Assembly: GCA_965243635.1 (NCBI GenBank)
Contig: OZ251574.1
Coordinates: forward strand, 3,224,001 to 3,288,000
DNA length: 64,000 nt
Source: Rs1 sp000416275
GTDB lineage: Bacteria; Pseudomonadota; Gammaproteobacteria; Pseudomonadales; Balneatricaceae
Reading direction: 5' to 3'
Shown here: positions 1-9,125 of the stretch, piece by piece
Layout: each line of letters begins with the position of its first letter
Position numbering within the stretch: position 1 is the first letter of the stretch
The notes under the pieces: generated by a model
What the model saw: the letters and a program-made list of their open reading frames with translations, nothing else
Database searches by the model: none
Told to the model about the DNA's origin: nothing
Position numbers and translations under genes: made by a program

Positions 1-1617
1 CCTCGCGGGTTGAATACCAATGAAGAGCGTACCGAGGCGAATACCGGCGATCATAATCCGCCCATCCCGATATTTGTGGTCTTGCTCGGCCGGTCCCCAC
101 CGCTCTAATACCGCCTGTTGGTTAGCGGCGGGTAACTTGGCAAATAACTGCTGATAAGTGTCTAGCGCGATACTTTGCCAACAGCCTAAATAATGTAAGG
201 TATTCGGGTTATTGGTGATGCTCTGTAAAAGTTGTTCGATCAGCGCGTTGCCATTTTCGGGGATACTCGCGCCTAGCTCATAGCCTGCAGCTTGCAGTGC
301 CCGCAATATGTTGACGCAAGAATTTGGCGTATCTAAACCAACCCCATTGCCAATACGACCATCTTTGGTCGGATAGTTGGCTAAAATCAAGGCGATACTT
401 TTATCTTTATTTTGCTTGCTGCTCAGCTGTAAATACCGCTTAGCTAAGTCAATCACAAAAGCGGCCCGCTCTGAGTGCAACTCATAGCGTACCACTTCAA
501 CTTGCGCAGCTTGGTCTTTGTGACTGCTCCCTTTAAAACTGATAGCCCGGGTGAGTATCCGCCCGTCTAATTCCGGTAGCGCCACTTGCATCGCCACATC
601 GCGGCTGCGCAATCCTTGAGAAGAGCCTTGCCAATCCTGCAAGGTACTGCTGGATAGAACACATTGTAAAACGGGGATATCCGCTGTAAATGGAGAGACG
701 AAGCTACTCGGCTGTGACGATAGTTGCGGCGCCTCAGAGCGATTGGATGCAAAGCCGGTGGTATTCAGAATCAGCTTTATAGCGGCCTTTTCCAACAGTG
801 CGTTCACCAAGTTTATCGATTCAGGATCTTTTAATGAGGCTATCGCAATCGGTAGCGGGTTAAGCCCTGCCGCCCGCAATTGAGAGATAAATTGATCAAA
901 CATTTGGGTGTTGGCAGATTGTAGATGACTGCGATAAAACAGCACCGCCACACGCTGGCGTATCGCGACGTTAGGATCAGCTAAGCGCTGTTGCCGATCA
1001 TCCGCTTGCCACTGTTGCTGCCACTGCTCATAAGTGGTTTGCCGGTAGGGATTTTCCGGCATGTACAATTGTGCGCGCGGCAGTACTTGCGGCTCGCGCC
1101 ACTGCCAGTTGATGGCAAAGAATTCAGCGGCGACAAAATGTAGTAGCTGCACGCTATTTTCAATACCACTCTCACGTAAATAGCGCCACAGTCGGGTATG
1201 TACCAGCGGCTCAACATTACTGGCGATTTGCAGTTCGGGATCAGCGCTGTCATCTCCCGGGACAAAAATCAGTTTTCGCCGCTGATCTTGTTGCGCCCAT
1301 TCACACATTCGCTCAAAGCCATAAGACCAATAGCTGCGACCGCCGAGCATTGAGACAATCAACACTTTTGCCGCTGACAGCACCTTTTGCTCATACAAGT
1401 CATAGGCCGCAGGCTTAATCAACTGTAACCAGTTGGCGATACGGACGCTCGGCGCAGCTTCCGCGCCAAGCAATTTGCTAGCCTGCAAACCTGCTGATAA
1501 TGCCGCTAGCTGACTGTCAGCGGCCGTTAAAATAACGATATCTGCGGGGGATTGATCGAGATCGATTATCCCCTCTTCATCGACAAAACCACCTGGTTTT
1601 GCAGCCAATAAATGCAT
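1..1617 (-). CDS. cobN: Cobaltochelatase subunit CobN, N-terminal part (runs off window)
   Basis: CobN is the large subunit of the ATP-dependent chelatase that inserts cobalt into hydrogenobyrinic acid a,c-diamide. I translated the minus strand from the ATG at 1617 (MHLLAAKPGGFVDEEG) and it stays open for 539 codons to the left edge, so more than half of the usual roughly 1200-1400 residues is missing. Recognisable CobN/BchH-family stretches are VLIVSMLGGRSYWSYGFER, VAVLFYRSHLQSANT and LANYPTKDGRIGNGVGLDTP. It is the last visible gene of the operon that starts at 14545, 25 bp after cobW. Its ATPase partner is probably the ChlID-type protein encoded at the head of the operon. Identity is firm; the end cannot be seen. 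Confidence 0.93.
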   Translation of the reverse strand, partial: MHLLAAKPGGFVDEEGIIDLDQSPADIVILTAADSQLAALSAGLQASKLLGAEAAPSVRIANWLQLIKPAAYDLYEQKVLSAAKVLIVSMLGGRSYWSYGFERMCEWAQQDQRRKLIFVPGDDSADPELQIASNVEPLVHTRLWRYLRESGIENSVQLLHFVAAEFFAINWQWREPQVLPRAQLYMPENPYRQTTYEQWQQQWQADDRQQRLADPNVAIRQRVAVLFYRSHLQSANTQMFDQFISQLRAAGLNPLPIAIASLKDPESINLVNALLEKAAIKLILNTTGFASNRSEAPQLSSQPSSFVSPFTADIPVLQCVLSSSTLQDWQGSSQGLRSRDVAMQVALPELDGRILTRAISFKGSSHKDQAAQVEVVRYELHSERAAFVIDLAKRYLQLSSKQNKDKSIALILANYPTKDGRIGNGVGLDTPNSCVNILRALQAAGYELGASIPENGNALIEQLLQSITNNPNTLHYLGCWQSIALDTYQQLFAKLPAANQQAVLERWGPAEQDHKYRDGRIMIAGIRLGTLFIGIQPAR

Positions 1618-1642
1618 TTTCTAATCCGTATTAAACAAACTA

Positions 1643-2722
1643 TTATTTGACCACAGCCGCTTGTAGCGCCTGTTCTATATCGGCTTTGTTTATACCTTTA
1701 CCAATAAACACCAACTGCGTATTAGCCGTTTCCTCCGGCAGCCATAAGCGGTCAAAATGGCTATTCAAGCGCTTGCCAACCGCTTGAATAACTTGCCGCA
1801 TCGGCTTGTTAGGTAGCGCCGCAAAGCCTTTCGCCCGGTAGATATTATTGTTATCGATTAAGTGCTGAAGTATCTGCTGCAGTTTCTGGCTATCGACGAT
1901 GCCTAAACTAATCACGAAGGAATCAAAATGATCTTCTGCATGGCTGTGTTCATGGCCGTGTTGATGGTGCGCATCGTGATGATTGTGCACCGCATCAATA
2001 TGCTCTTCGGTGGCCGCGCCTATCCCAAACAGCATATCCAATGGCGCATCACCATTGTCTATATATAAAGTTTTGACACTCTTTGGCAGTCGCGTATTGA
2101 TCACTGCATCAACTCGGGCACGCTGGCTCGCATCCAGTAAGTCATTTTTACTGATCACCACTAAATCTGCGGCACTCAGCTGGTCGTCCAATAACTCTTG
2201 CAAGCTGGGATCGTGATCTAAACTCTCATCGGCTAAACGCTGCGCTTGCACTTGCTCCTCATTTGAGGCGAAGCGCCCTGCGGCTATCGCTGGGCCATCA
2301 ACCACGGTAATCACCGCATCGACAGTGCAGTGCTCTTTGATACCCGGCCAATTAAAAGCTTGCACTAAAGGTTTAGGCAGTGCCAAACCTGAGGTTTCGA
2401 TTAAAATATGATCGATATCATTACGTCTTTCCACCAGCTCTAGCATCACCGGTAAAAACTCTTCCTCTACCGTGCAGCAAATGCAGCCATTGGCCAACTC
2501 GTAGATGCCATTTTTTCCCTCGACTAAAGTCGCCCCTTCATCTTCGCAATCTATCGGGCAGCTTCGGAGTAATTCTGAGTCTATATCTAGCTCGCCAAAC
2601 TCATTGACGATCACCGCAATTCGCTTGCCCGCCGCTTGTTTTAAGACATTCGACAATAAGGTAGTTTTGCCGCTGCCGAGAAAACCAGTGACGATAGTAG
2701 TGGGAATTTTATTCAATTTCAT
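1643..2722 (-). CDS. cobW: CobW, G3E-family GTPase / metal chaperone
   Basis: A 359-residue G3E GTPase. The Walker A motif GFLGSGKTTLL lies near residue 13, the family metal-binding motif NGCICCTVEEEF near residue 79, and SKND serves as the guanine-specificity motif near residue 191. A histidine-rich stretch of about 20 residues near position 244 (alternating H with D, N, E, G) should bind metal. The C-terminal CobW_C domain follows. In cobalamin loci CobW is thought to deliver cobalt to, or guard it for, the CobN chelatase, and here it directly precedes cobN. The start ATG at 2722 gives the normal MKLNKIPTTIVTGFLG opening. A zinc-related COG0523 paralogue is possible in principle, but the context favours CobW. 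Confidence 0.93.
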   Translation of the reverse strand: MKLNKIPTTIVTGFLGSGKTTLLSNVLKQAAGKRIAVIVNEFGELDIDSELLRSCPIDCEDEGATLVEGKNGIYELANGCICCTVEEEFLPVMLELVERRNDIDHILIETSGLALPKPLVQAFNWPGIKEHCTVDAVITVVDGPAIAAGRFASNEEQVQAQRLADESLDHDPSLQELLDDQLSAADLVVISKNDLLDASQRARVDAVINTRLPKSVKTLYIDNGDAPLDMLFGIGAATEEHIDAVHNHHDAHHQHGHEHSHAEDHFDSFVISLGIVDSQKLQQILQHLIDNNNIYRAKGFAALPNKPMRQVIQAVGKRLNSHFDRLWLPEETANTQLVFIGKGINKADIEQALQAAVVK

Positions 2723-2787
2723 TTTTTAATATCCAGGTTAGCGAGTGCCAGCAATGTATGCTATCACTTGGTTTATCACTTCATTTA

Positions 2788-3612
2788 TCAATGGGTGGTC
2801 GTTGAAGAGTCCACTTGAGTCTGTTCTGCAAGCTGTTGTAAATCATTGATAACCCCTTTGCGCTTGCGAAAAATATTGGGCTTATCTTGACTGTACAAAT
2901 GGGAATCAGCGAAATGCTCGGTGTCTAGCACTCGTCCGACGATAATTAAAGCCGTCAATTTATAGCCTTTGAGCCGCACCTTTTCACTGATGTCAGCAAG
3001 CGTCCCAGTCACCTTGTCTTGATCGGGCCAAGAGGTGCGATAACAGACCGCCACCGGGCAGTCCTCGCCATAGTGCGGAATCAATTCTGCAACTATCTTT
3101 TTGATGTAAGTGACACCAAGATGAATCGCCAAAGTGGCACCTGCCCGAGCTAATTGCGGCAATCGCTCGCGCTCGGGAAAAGGTGTTTTCCCCTCGTAGC
3201 GGGTAAAAATAATGGTTTGTGATACCCCAGATAAGGTCAGCTCTTTTCCTAGGTAGGCCGCTGACGCTGCGACGGCACTGACCCCGGGAATAATCTGATA
3301 GTCGATCGACAGTTTTTCTAAACGGCGGATTTGCTCGCCAATTGCCCCGTACAGTGAAGGGTCCCCACACTGCAGTCGTGCCACATCTTGATTAGCTCGA
3401 TGAGCTTTTATAAAATATTGCTCCATTTCATCTAAATTGATGGTCGCGGTATCTATAATTTGCTCGGCGCTGTGCTCAACTTCTTGCAGTACTTCTCTAG
3501 GAATCAAAGAGCCTGCGTAGAGCACCACTGGGCATGATTTTAAAATGCGCAATCCCTTGAGCGTCATTAACTCTGGATCGCCAGGCCCTGCTCCAATAAA
3601 AAAAACCGTCAT
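2788..3612 (-). CDS. cobM: Precorrin-4 C11-methyltransferase
   Basis: SAM-dependent tetrapyrrole methylase of 274 residues that methylates C11 of (cobalt-)precorrin-4. Family signatures are FIGAGPGDPELMTLKG at the N-terminus, RLQCGDPSLYGA near residue 79, and IIPGVSAVAASAAYLGKEL near residue 106. The segment GVSQTIIFTRYEGKTPFPERE is typical of CobM/CbiF. The gene lies between cobJ and cobW in the same direction. The last 40 or so residues, rich in K, R, Q and T, extend beyond the methylase core. From sequence alone CobM and its cobalt-using counterpart CbiF cannot be told apart. Confidence 0.93.
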   Translation of the reverse strand: MTVFFIGAGPGDPELMTLKGLRILKSCPVVLYAGSLIPREVLQEVEHSAEQIIDTATINLDEMEQYFIKAHRANQDVARLQCGDPSLYGAIGEQIRRLEKLSIDYQIIPGVSAVAASAAYLGKELTLSGVSQTIIFTRYEGKTPFPERERLPQLARAGATLAIHLGVTYIKKIVAELIPHYGEDCPVAVCYRTSWPDQDKVTGTLADISEKVRLKGYKLTALIIVGRVLDTEHFADSHLYSQDKPNIFRKRKGVINDLQQLAEQTQVDSSTTTH

Positions 3613-3687
3613 AATTATTCCCTCACTTATACTGCGCAGCGATTAAACGGTGCAGCTATTAAACAGTACAGCCATTCAACGCTACAG

Positions 3688-4467
3688 CTATGATAATTTT
3701 TTGCTGTAGCCACGCGGTGTATAAACCCACTCTTTACTGCCATTAATAATATGGCGAGACTCACTGTTGCCGACACTGACCATGGTAAACATATCCACAT
3801 CTTTAGCCGCTAAGTGCTGCAGTTCAATAATGTTGATCTGTTGCTCAGCTCTAGTCAGTTGACGACCGATCATTACCGGCGTACTAGCGGGTCTGGACTG
3901 GAGCAAAATATCCCGTGCTGCATTTAATTGCCAGTCGCGTTTTTTCGAGACTGGATTGTAAAATGACACCACGAAATCTCCGGCTGCGGCACACTCAATT
4001 CGCTTCTTAATCGTCTCCCAAGGAGTAAGCAAGTCAGAGAGGCTAATCGTGCAAAAATCATGGCCGAGCATCGCACCTACCGCACTTGCCCCCGCTTGCA
4101 TTGCAGAGATCCCCGGTATCACTTCTATTTCGACATCCAGCCACTGCGGGCTGTCTTCTAAGTTTTGCAGCTGTCGATCAAGCAGTTCAAAAACCAGCGT
4201 GGCCATCGCATAAATCCCAATATCACCACTGGAGATAAGTGCGGTATTCTTACCTTGAGAGGCTAGATCCAACGCCAATCTGGCGCGATTAATCTCTTCA
4301 CCTAACGGTAAAGTATGCTGATTTTTAGCCGCGGCAAGCTCCCCGAGTAAATCAATGTACAGGCCATAAGCGACCACTTCCGTGCAGGCGCTGATTGCCG
4401 CTTTTGCCTTGGGCGTTAACAGTGCCAAATCCCCTGGACCGGTACCGACAATAAATAATTTTTTCAT
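3688..4467 (-). CDS. cobJ: Precorrin-3B C17-methyltransferase (ring contraction)
   Basis: SAM-dependent methylase of 259 residues that methylates C17 while the macrocycle is contracted. Visible motifs are FIVGTGPGDLALLTPKA at the N-terminus, ISSGDIGIYAMA near residue 79, EVIPGISAMQAGASAVGAML, and the CobJ/CbiH-specific CTISLSDLLTPWETIKKR followed by FVVSFYNPVSKKRDWQL. The tail MVSVGNSES is also typical. It is separated from cbiG by about 160 bp (4468-4630) with no gene, the largest break in this part of the operon. Assignment to CobJ or CbiH depends on whether cobalt is already in the ring, which cannot be read from the sequence. Confidence 0.93.
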   Translation of the reverse strand: MKKLFIVGTGPGDLALLTPKAKAAISACTEVVAYGLYIDLLGELAAAKNQHTLPLGEEINRARLALDLASQGKNTALISSGDIGIYAMATLVFELLDRQLQNLEDSPQWLDVEIEVIPGISAMQAGASAVGAMLGHDFCTISLSDLLTPWETIKKRIECAAAGDFVVSFYNPVSKKRDWQLNAARDILLQSRPASTPVMIGRQLTRAEQQINIIELQHLAAKDVDMFTMVSVGNSESRHIINGSKEWVYTPRGYSKKLS

Positions 4468-4630
4468 ATGAATTTGATTTCTTTTCTGATGTTATTTGAA
4501 GTACTAAAACTAAATTCTGACTCAGTATTTAATATTTATAGCTACCGCGACGTTCTAACTCTCTAACTTTCTTACTATCAATCTCTGCACAGAGCGGCAC
4601 TAGCATTCTAGCGACGCCCAACAGTACTGC

Positions 4631-5416
4631 CTAAACGCGATAACCCCTGCCAATCGCACAAGTTGCCACTTTTGATTTTTGCTTGGCGAGCAGCAGTTCG
4701 GTGATTTTGTCGGCGCTTTGGTCCGCCCCTTGAGCCACGCAACGCTCAGCGCTGATTAAAGCGGCCGACTCTGCCACGCCATACACCCCCACGGTTTTAT
4801 AGACATACTCAGATGGCGTTTGTAATTGCTGTTCGACCGTTTTTAACAGTGCCACTTCATAACAGTAAAAGGGGATATTTAAATCTTTCGCTAAAGCGAT
4901 TAACCCCACTTCATCATGTTTAATATCGATGCTGGCAATCGCACTAATTTGCCTGATATCTAACCCCGCGCTGGCTACACTTTGCTCTAGTAAAGCGTGA
5001 AGTGACGCTGCGCTACAGCCTCGTTCACAGCCCATTCCCGCAGTGTAGACTGGCTGTAAATACGCATTCGCTGTCGTTGACACTAGCTGAGCTGCCAACA
5101 GTTCAGCTACCTCTGCCGCCAGCTGGTTAGCCCCCCCTTGATGGCCGGACAATAGCGGGATGACGAACTGTCCCTGTTCATCTAACACCAACACCGCAGG
5201 ATCACTCTGTTTACTCTGCAGTACCGCTGCCAGTGAGCGGATCACAATGCCAGTGGCACAGATAAAAATTAACGTTTCACCCTTTGCAAATAGCTGCTGC
5301 ACGGTGTCGGTAAAAGGCTGTGGTTTGTGCCAGAGCGTCACCTCACTGCAGATCAATTTTTGCAGACGCTCAGCCAACAGTCGCCCGGCATCGGTCAAGC
5401 TAATTAGATTAATCAA
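4631..5416 (-). CDS. cbiG: CbiG/CobE-type protein (precorrin-5A hydrolase)
   Basis: A 261-residue protein carrying both ends of CbiG without the middle domain. Residues 1 to about 115 match CbiG_N (FICATGIVIRSLAAVL, FVIPLLSGHQGGANQLA); residues from about 125 match CbiG_C/CobE (YTAGMGCERGCSAASL, IASIDIKHDEVGLIALA, VATCAIGRGYRV). CbiG opens the lactone of cobalt-precorrin-5A and releases the two-carbon fragment. CobE of Pseudomonas-type operons has only the C-terminal part. A CbiG with an intact N-domain next to cobN is therefore a mixed trait. The start overlaps the cobI stop by 4 nt, pointing to coupled translation. Confidence 0.88.
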   Translation of the reverse strand: MINLISLTDAGRLLAERLQKLICSEVTLWHKPQPFTDTVQQLFAKGETLIFICATGIVIRSLAAVLQSKQSDPAVLVLDEQGQFVIPLLSGHQGGANQLAAEVAELLAAQLVSTTANAYLQPVYTAGMGCERGCSAASLHALLEQSVASAGLDIRQISAIASIDIKHDEVGLIALAKDLNIPFYCYEVALLKTVEQQLQTPSEYVYKTVGVYGVAESAALISAERCVAQGADQSADKITELLLAKQKSKVATCAIGRGYRV

Positions 5417-6144
5417 GCTTGCACGCTTTGAGCACTGCGATCTCTGGTGATCACAAATAGTGAAAAATACGGTCCCGGTCGATCTTCGATACTGCTTACA
5501 TCGGTGTTGATTAACTGATTGTCTCGGGAAATATACTCTAGGTAATTGGCTTGTTCAGTGCGATTAGTCTCTTTTAACAAAGCTAAAATTCGCGACCTGG
5601 CGAACCCCGCTTTCATAATAACTAACGAGTCGTGCTCTAACAGTGCACTGCGAATTTGCCGATCGGTATGCCGACCGCTGATCACCGCAAAAGATTCACG
5701 CTGCAAAGTCAAAGGCAGTTGCAATGCGGCAGCAGCAGCATGCACAGAGGAGACACCGGGCACAACTTCGATCTGATAGCTATCTTGTAGTCGCTGTAAT
5801 AAATAGGCGAAGGAGCCAAAAAACAATGGGTCTCCCTCACACAGGAACACCACATCTTGCCCTTGTTCTAACTGTTCTGCAATCAGTGCAGCCCCGCTAT
5901 CGTACGCTTGATTTGCCAGTGTTCGATCGGTATCCATCGGCATGCAGATAGCAATGTGCAACTGCTGATGATTGACTTGTGCAAAAGCTTCACTGGCAAT
6001 TTGTCGCGCTTGCGAAGCTCCCTCTTTATTGGATAAATAGCTGACCACAAAAGTATTGGCGATTAATTTACAAGCTTTTAAAGTTAACAGTAATGGATCG
6101 CCTGGGCCCACACCGACCCCGTATAATCTGCCTTTTGCCGCCAC
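5413..6144 (-). CDS. cobI: Precorrin-2 C20-methyltransferase
   Basis: SAM-dependent methylase of 243 residues acting at C20 of precorrin-2, the first step committed to the corrin branch. Signatures are LYGVGVGPGDPLLLTLKA at the N-terminus, VVFLCEGDPLFFGSF near residue 98 and VEVVPGVSSVHAAAAAL-like sequence near residue 125. ISGRHTDRQIRSALLEHDSLVIMKAG is typical of CobI/CbiL. It abuts cobL upstream (one shared base) and overlaps cbiG downstream by 4 nt, so it belongs to a tightly packed translational block. Confidence 0.94.
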   Translation of the reverse strand: MAAKGRLYGVGVGPGDPLLLTLKACKLIANTFVVSYLSNKEGASQARQIASEAFAQVNHQQLHIAICMPMDTDRTLANQAYDSGAALIAEQLEQGQDVVFLCEGDPLFFGSFAYLLQRLQDSYQIEVVPGVSSVHAAAAALQLPLTLQRESFAVISGRHTDRQIRSALLEHDSLVIMKAGFARSRILALLKETNRTEQANYLEYISRDNQLINTDVSSIEDRPGPYFSLFVITRDRSAQSVQA

Positions 6145-7496
6145 TAGATAGGCTCCTGAGTTTTAATAGTAGTTTTTGGACTGGTTTTAAGACTGGTTGT
6201 AAGAGGTGTTTTAAGCTGAATCACCACCGTAGCGGTAGTTTTTACAAAACTAAATAAGCTAACCGGCAGCGCTTGTCGATAGACTAGCTGCCCCGCCAAA
6301 TAATCACCGTGACTGACCGCTATCTGCTGAGTCATTACCTTGGCATCACCTCTGAGGTTCCGCTCGTTTAAAAACTGCACTAGATGATGTTTAGTATTTT
6401 CCAACACCGCGCTGGCGACAATTTGCCCACCGACCTCCAACTGCAACCACAAACGCTCTAGCAATTGCGGTAACATGCCATCGCTGCCACCGATAAATAC
6501 TTTATTCGGTTTAGGTAATTTAGCTAAGATACCCGGCGCGCTTCCCTGCACAGCATGCAAGTTGCTGACCAAGCCAAATTTTTTCTGGTTTTTCAGTAGA
6601 CAGGCAAAGCGCTCAGGGTGCTTTTCGATAGCGAATACCTGAGCTTGCTCGCACCAGTAATTAAGCTCGATACTGACACTGCCACAGCCGGCGCCAATAT
6701 CGTAAATCACATCGCCAGCTGACGGTTGTAACAGCGATAATACCGCCAAGCGCACCTCGGCCTTAGTGATCATTTGCCGGTCCTGCTCACCATCCGTTAT
6801 AAAGTGATGGTTGGCGAAACCAGGAAACGAAGGTAAAGGTTTAACCGAGGTTCCCGTCTCGATCACCGAAATGTGCAGTGCATCAAATTGTTTTGGATTG
6901 CGCAACAGCGCTTTTACCGGATAGCGCTCAATTTCTTCATAGCGGTATCCGATCGTTTCACAGACGGTAATATGTGCTGCATAGTAACCGGCATCGACTA
7001 ATTCATTGGCCAGTATTTGCGGGGTGCTCTGGCTGTCAGTCAAAATCATCAGCGTGCGATTAGCCGCCAATTTACGCCGTAAAAGGCCCACCGGGCGACC
7101 GTGCAAGCTCAGCACCGTCACATTTTGTAGGGTCAGACCCAAGCGATGGCAGACTTCCTGCATACTCGATACCGCCGGGTAAAAAGTCAGTTGCTCAGCG
7201 GCAAAATTACGGCTAAACCAACTGCCTATGCCGTAGTATAACGGGTCCCCTGAGGCGAGCACCACCACCGATCTAACACCTTGATTGTAGTACTGCTCTA
7301 ACACTGTTGCCAACACATCCAACTTAGGCAACAGCGGGGTAATTTGCGCCGTTGAGAGTAGATGTTCGACTACTTTTAATTGCCTTTTGGAGCCCAGTAT
7401 TAGCTCGGCACTCAACAGCGTTGACATCGCACTATCGCTCAATTGAGCCGCTTCGCAGGCGCCGATCCCGACGATTGAAATTTTTATCTCTTGCAT
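6144..7496 (-). CDS. cobL: Precorrin-6Y C5,15-methyltransferase (decarboxylating), CbiE-CbiT fusion
   Basis: A 450-residue two-domain enzyme. Residues 1 to about 205 form the CbiE-like tetrapyrrole methylase (SIVGIGACEAAQLS, VVLASGDPLYYGIGSWF, YPAVSSMQEVCHRLGL). Residues from about 230 form the CbiT-like Rossmann methylase, with the SAM motif GDVIYDIGAGCGSVSIEL and KVFIGGSDGMLPQLLERL. Together they methylate C5 and C15 and decarboxylate the C12 acetate. The last 25 residues are a threonine-, lysine- and serine-rich low-complexity tail (TTSLKTSPKTTIKTQ), which is not part of the family core. The next gene, cobI, begins at the stop codon. Confidence 0.95.
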   Translation of the reverse strand: MQEIKISIVGIGACEAAQLSDSAMSTLLSAELILGSKRQLKVVEHLLSTAQITPLLPKLDVLATVLEQYYNQGVRSVVVLASGDPLYYGIGSWFSRNFAAEQLTFYPAVSSMQEVCHRLGLTLQNVTVLSLHGRPVGLLRRKLAANRTLMILTDSQSTPQILANELVDAGYYAAHITVCETIGYRYEEIERYPVKALLRNPKQFDALHISVIETGTSVKPLPSFPGFANHHFITDGEQDRQMITKAEVRLAVLSLLQPSAGDVIYDIGAGCGSVSIELNYWCEQAQVFAIEKHPERFACLLKNQKKFGLVSNLHAVQGSAPGILAKLPKPNKVFIGGSDGMLPQLLERLWLQLEVGGQIVASAVLENTKHHLVQFLNERNLRGDAKVMTQQIAVSHGDYLAGQLVYRQALPVSLFSFVKTTATVVIQLKTPLTTSLKTSPKTTIKTQEPI

Positions 7497-7520
7497 CTCA
7501 GTTTACTCTCGCCCCAGACA

Positions 7521-8162
7521 TCAGTAATACTCGCCTTTGATACAGCGTAACAGTGCATTACAACTGGCGGCAGTGACCGCGCTGCCGCCCTCCTTTCCCA
7601 GAATAGTAATGCACTCTACGCCCAATTTTTGATGATCGTCCCACAGCGCCTGCTTAGATTCTGCCGCGCCGACAAAGCCAACCGGCATGCCGATCACCAG
7701 CGCCGGTTTTTGCGCACCAGCGGCTAACATTTCCAACAATCTAAACAGCGCGGTCGGTGCGTTACCGATCAGTACTATGCTGCCCGCTAACGCTGTTTGC
7801 CAATGGGTCAGTGCGGCCATAGTACGAGTTTCTCGGCGCTGTTTTGCCAGCACTGCCACTTCGGGATCGTTTAAAAAGCACAGCGGTGCCCGCTCGAGCA
7901 TCCGCTTGGTTAAACCTTGTTTAACCATTTCCACGTCACAGAGGATCTTCGCCGAGCCTCGCAGAGCGCCAATCCCCGCTGTGCAGGCATTTTCACTAAA
8001 GCGAATTTGCCGGGCAATACTTGGTATTCCAACACTGTGAACGATGCGCATCACCACTTGTTGCTGTTCGACAGATAGCCCCGTCAGATCGGTTTGGGCG
8101 CGAATCTGTTGAAAGCTTTGTCTTTCGATTTCTTGCGGATCTTTTATATAGCTATAGGTCAC
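7521..8162 (-). CDS. cobH: Precorrin-8X methylmutase
   Basis: CobH/CbiC family, 213 residues. It moves the methyl group from C11 to C12 to give hydrogenobyrinic (or cobyrinic) acid. The catalytic histidine lies in MRIVHSVGIPSIA near residue 43. Other family blocks are ILCDVEMVKQGLTKR, RTMAALTHWQ, IVLIGNAPTALFRLLE and IGMPVGFVGAAESKQAL. About 200 bp without a gene separate it from cobK upstream; that gap holds a diverged copy of the CCTGAATC repeat family. cobL follows 24 bp downstream. Confidence 0.95.
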   Translation of the reverse strand: MTYSYIKDPQEIERQSFQQIRAQTDLTGLSVEQQQVVMRIVHSVGIPSIARQIRFSENACTAGIGALRGSAKILCDVEMVKQGLTKRMLERAPLCFLNDPEVAVLAKQRRETRTMAALTHWQTALAGSIVLIGNAPTALFRLLEMLAAGAQKPALVIGMPVGFVGAAESKQALWDDHQKLGVECITILGKEGGSAVTAASCNALLRCIKGEYY

Positions 8163-8363
8163 ACTTCATCTCAATCTGTTGGTTAATCTTGAATCAGTCA
8201 CTTATCATCTGGCGCTTAGCATAAGCTATTGATCATACATGATTTAAAATCACTTTCTAAATCTACGAAGGCCGTTAAAACCTTTAAATCTCTCTGTAAA
8301 ACAATACCTTACGCTGCGCATTGACTCTAAGGTCACGGACTTCTAGTTAGTGCTAAGCTCTGA

Positions 8364-9125
8364 CTACTGGCAGCTTTTCATCGACTCATTTCGATCGATA
8401 ACCGCCTGAGTAATTGTCTCTATGCAGCTAAATTGATCGGCCGTATTCTGCATAATCGGTGCCGGTCTCGCCAACATAATGACCGGTATCTGCAAGTGTC
8501 TCGCCGCGACTAACTTTGCATAAGTAGCAATACCCCCGGCGTTTTTACAGATCAACACATCAATATTGTATTGATCCAACAGCGCTAATTCACTGTGCAG
8601 GTCAAAGGGCCCGATCGCCTTTAACCATTTTACATTGGCCGCGAGTGACGCTTGAGCCGCAGCTGCGGTGCGATACAACACTTGTTCACTGTTGCTGGCG
8701 ATGCTGTCTAACTGCGCTTGCTGCAATTGCCCGGTGGTCAAAAACGGCTGATGGTAAGCACTACAGCTAGTGATTAATTGCTGCCAGTTGGCAACGCTAA
8801 GCCACTGGTCGCCTTCCCTAGGCTGCCAAGGCTGGCGGTTAAAGCGCCAATATTTGACCGCCAATTCATTGCAAACCCGCAGCGCTTGGCTACTCATTTT
8901 TATCGCGTACGGATGGGTTGCATCGAGAATCGCATCAATATTACACGTCTGCATGTACGCCGCTAATCCGCCCCTTTTACTAAAGCCGCCACTGAGCACT
9001 GCACAGTGCATTTCGGGCTTGCGCACGAGTCCGGCAATCGAATAAATAACCTCGATACCCGCCGCCGTCAATACACTGGCTATTTTTCTGGCATCGGCAG
9101 TACCACCTAATAAGAGTAGCTTCAA
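8364..9125 (-). CDS. cobK: Precorrin-6A reductase
   Basis: CobK/CbiJ family, 253 residues. It reduces the C18-C19 bond of precorrin-6A with NADPH. The N-terminal KLLLLGGTADARKIASVL, DAILDATHPYAIKMS near residue 65, RFNRQPWQPREGDQW near residue 95, and DVLICKNAGGIATYAKLVAAR near residue 190 are all family hallmarks. The start overlaps the cbiD stop by 4 nt (ATGA type), so both are probably translated in a coupled way. Confidence 0.94.
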   Translation of the reverse strand: MKLLLLGGTADARKIASVLTAAGIEVIYSIAGLVRKPEMHCAVLSGGFSKRGGLAAYMQTCNIDAILDATHPYAIKMSSQALRVCNELAVKYWRFNRQPWQPREGDQWLSVANWQQLITSCSAYHQPFLTTGQLQQAQLDSIASNSEQVLYRTAAAAQASLAANVKWLKAIGPFDLHSELALLDQYNIDVLICKNAGGIATYAKLVAARHLQIPVIMLARPAPIMQNTADQFSCIETITQAVIDRNESMKSCQ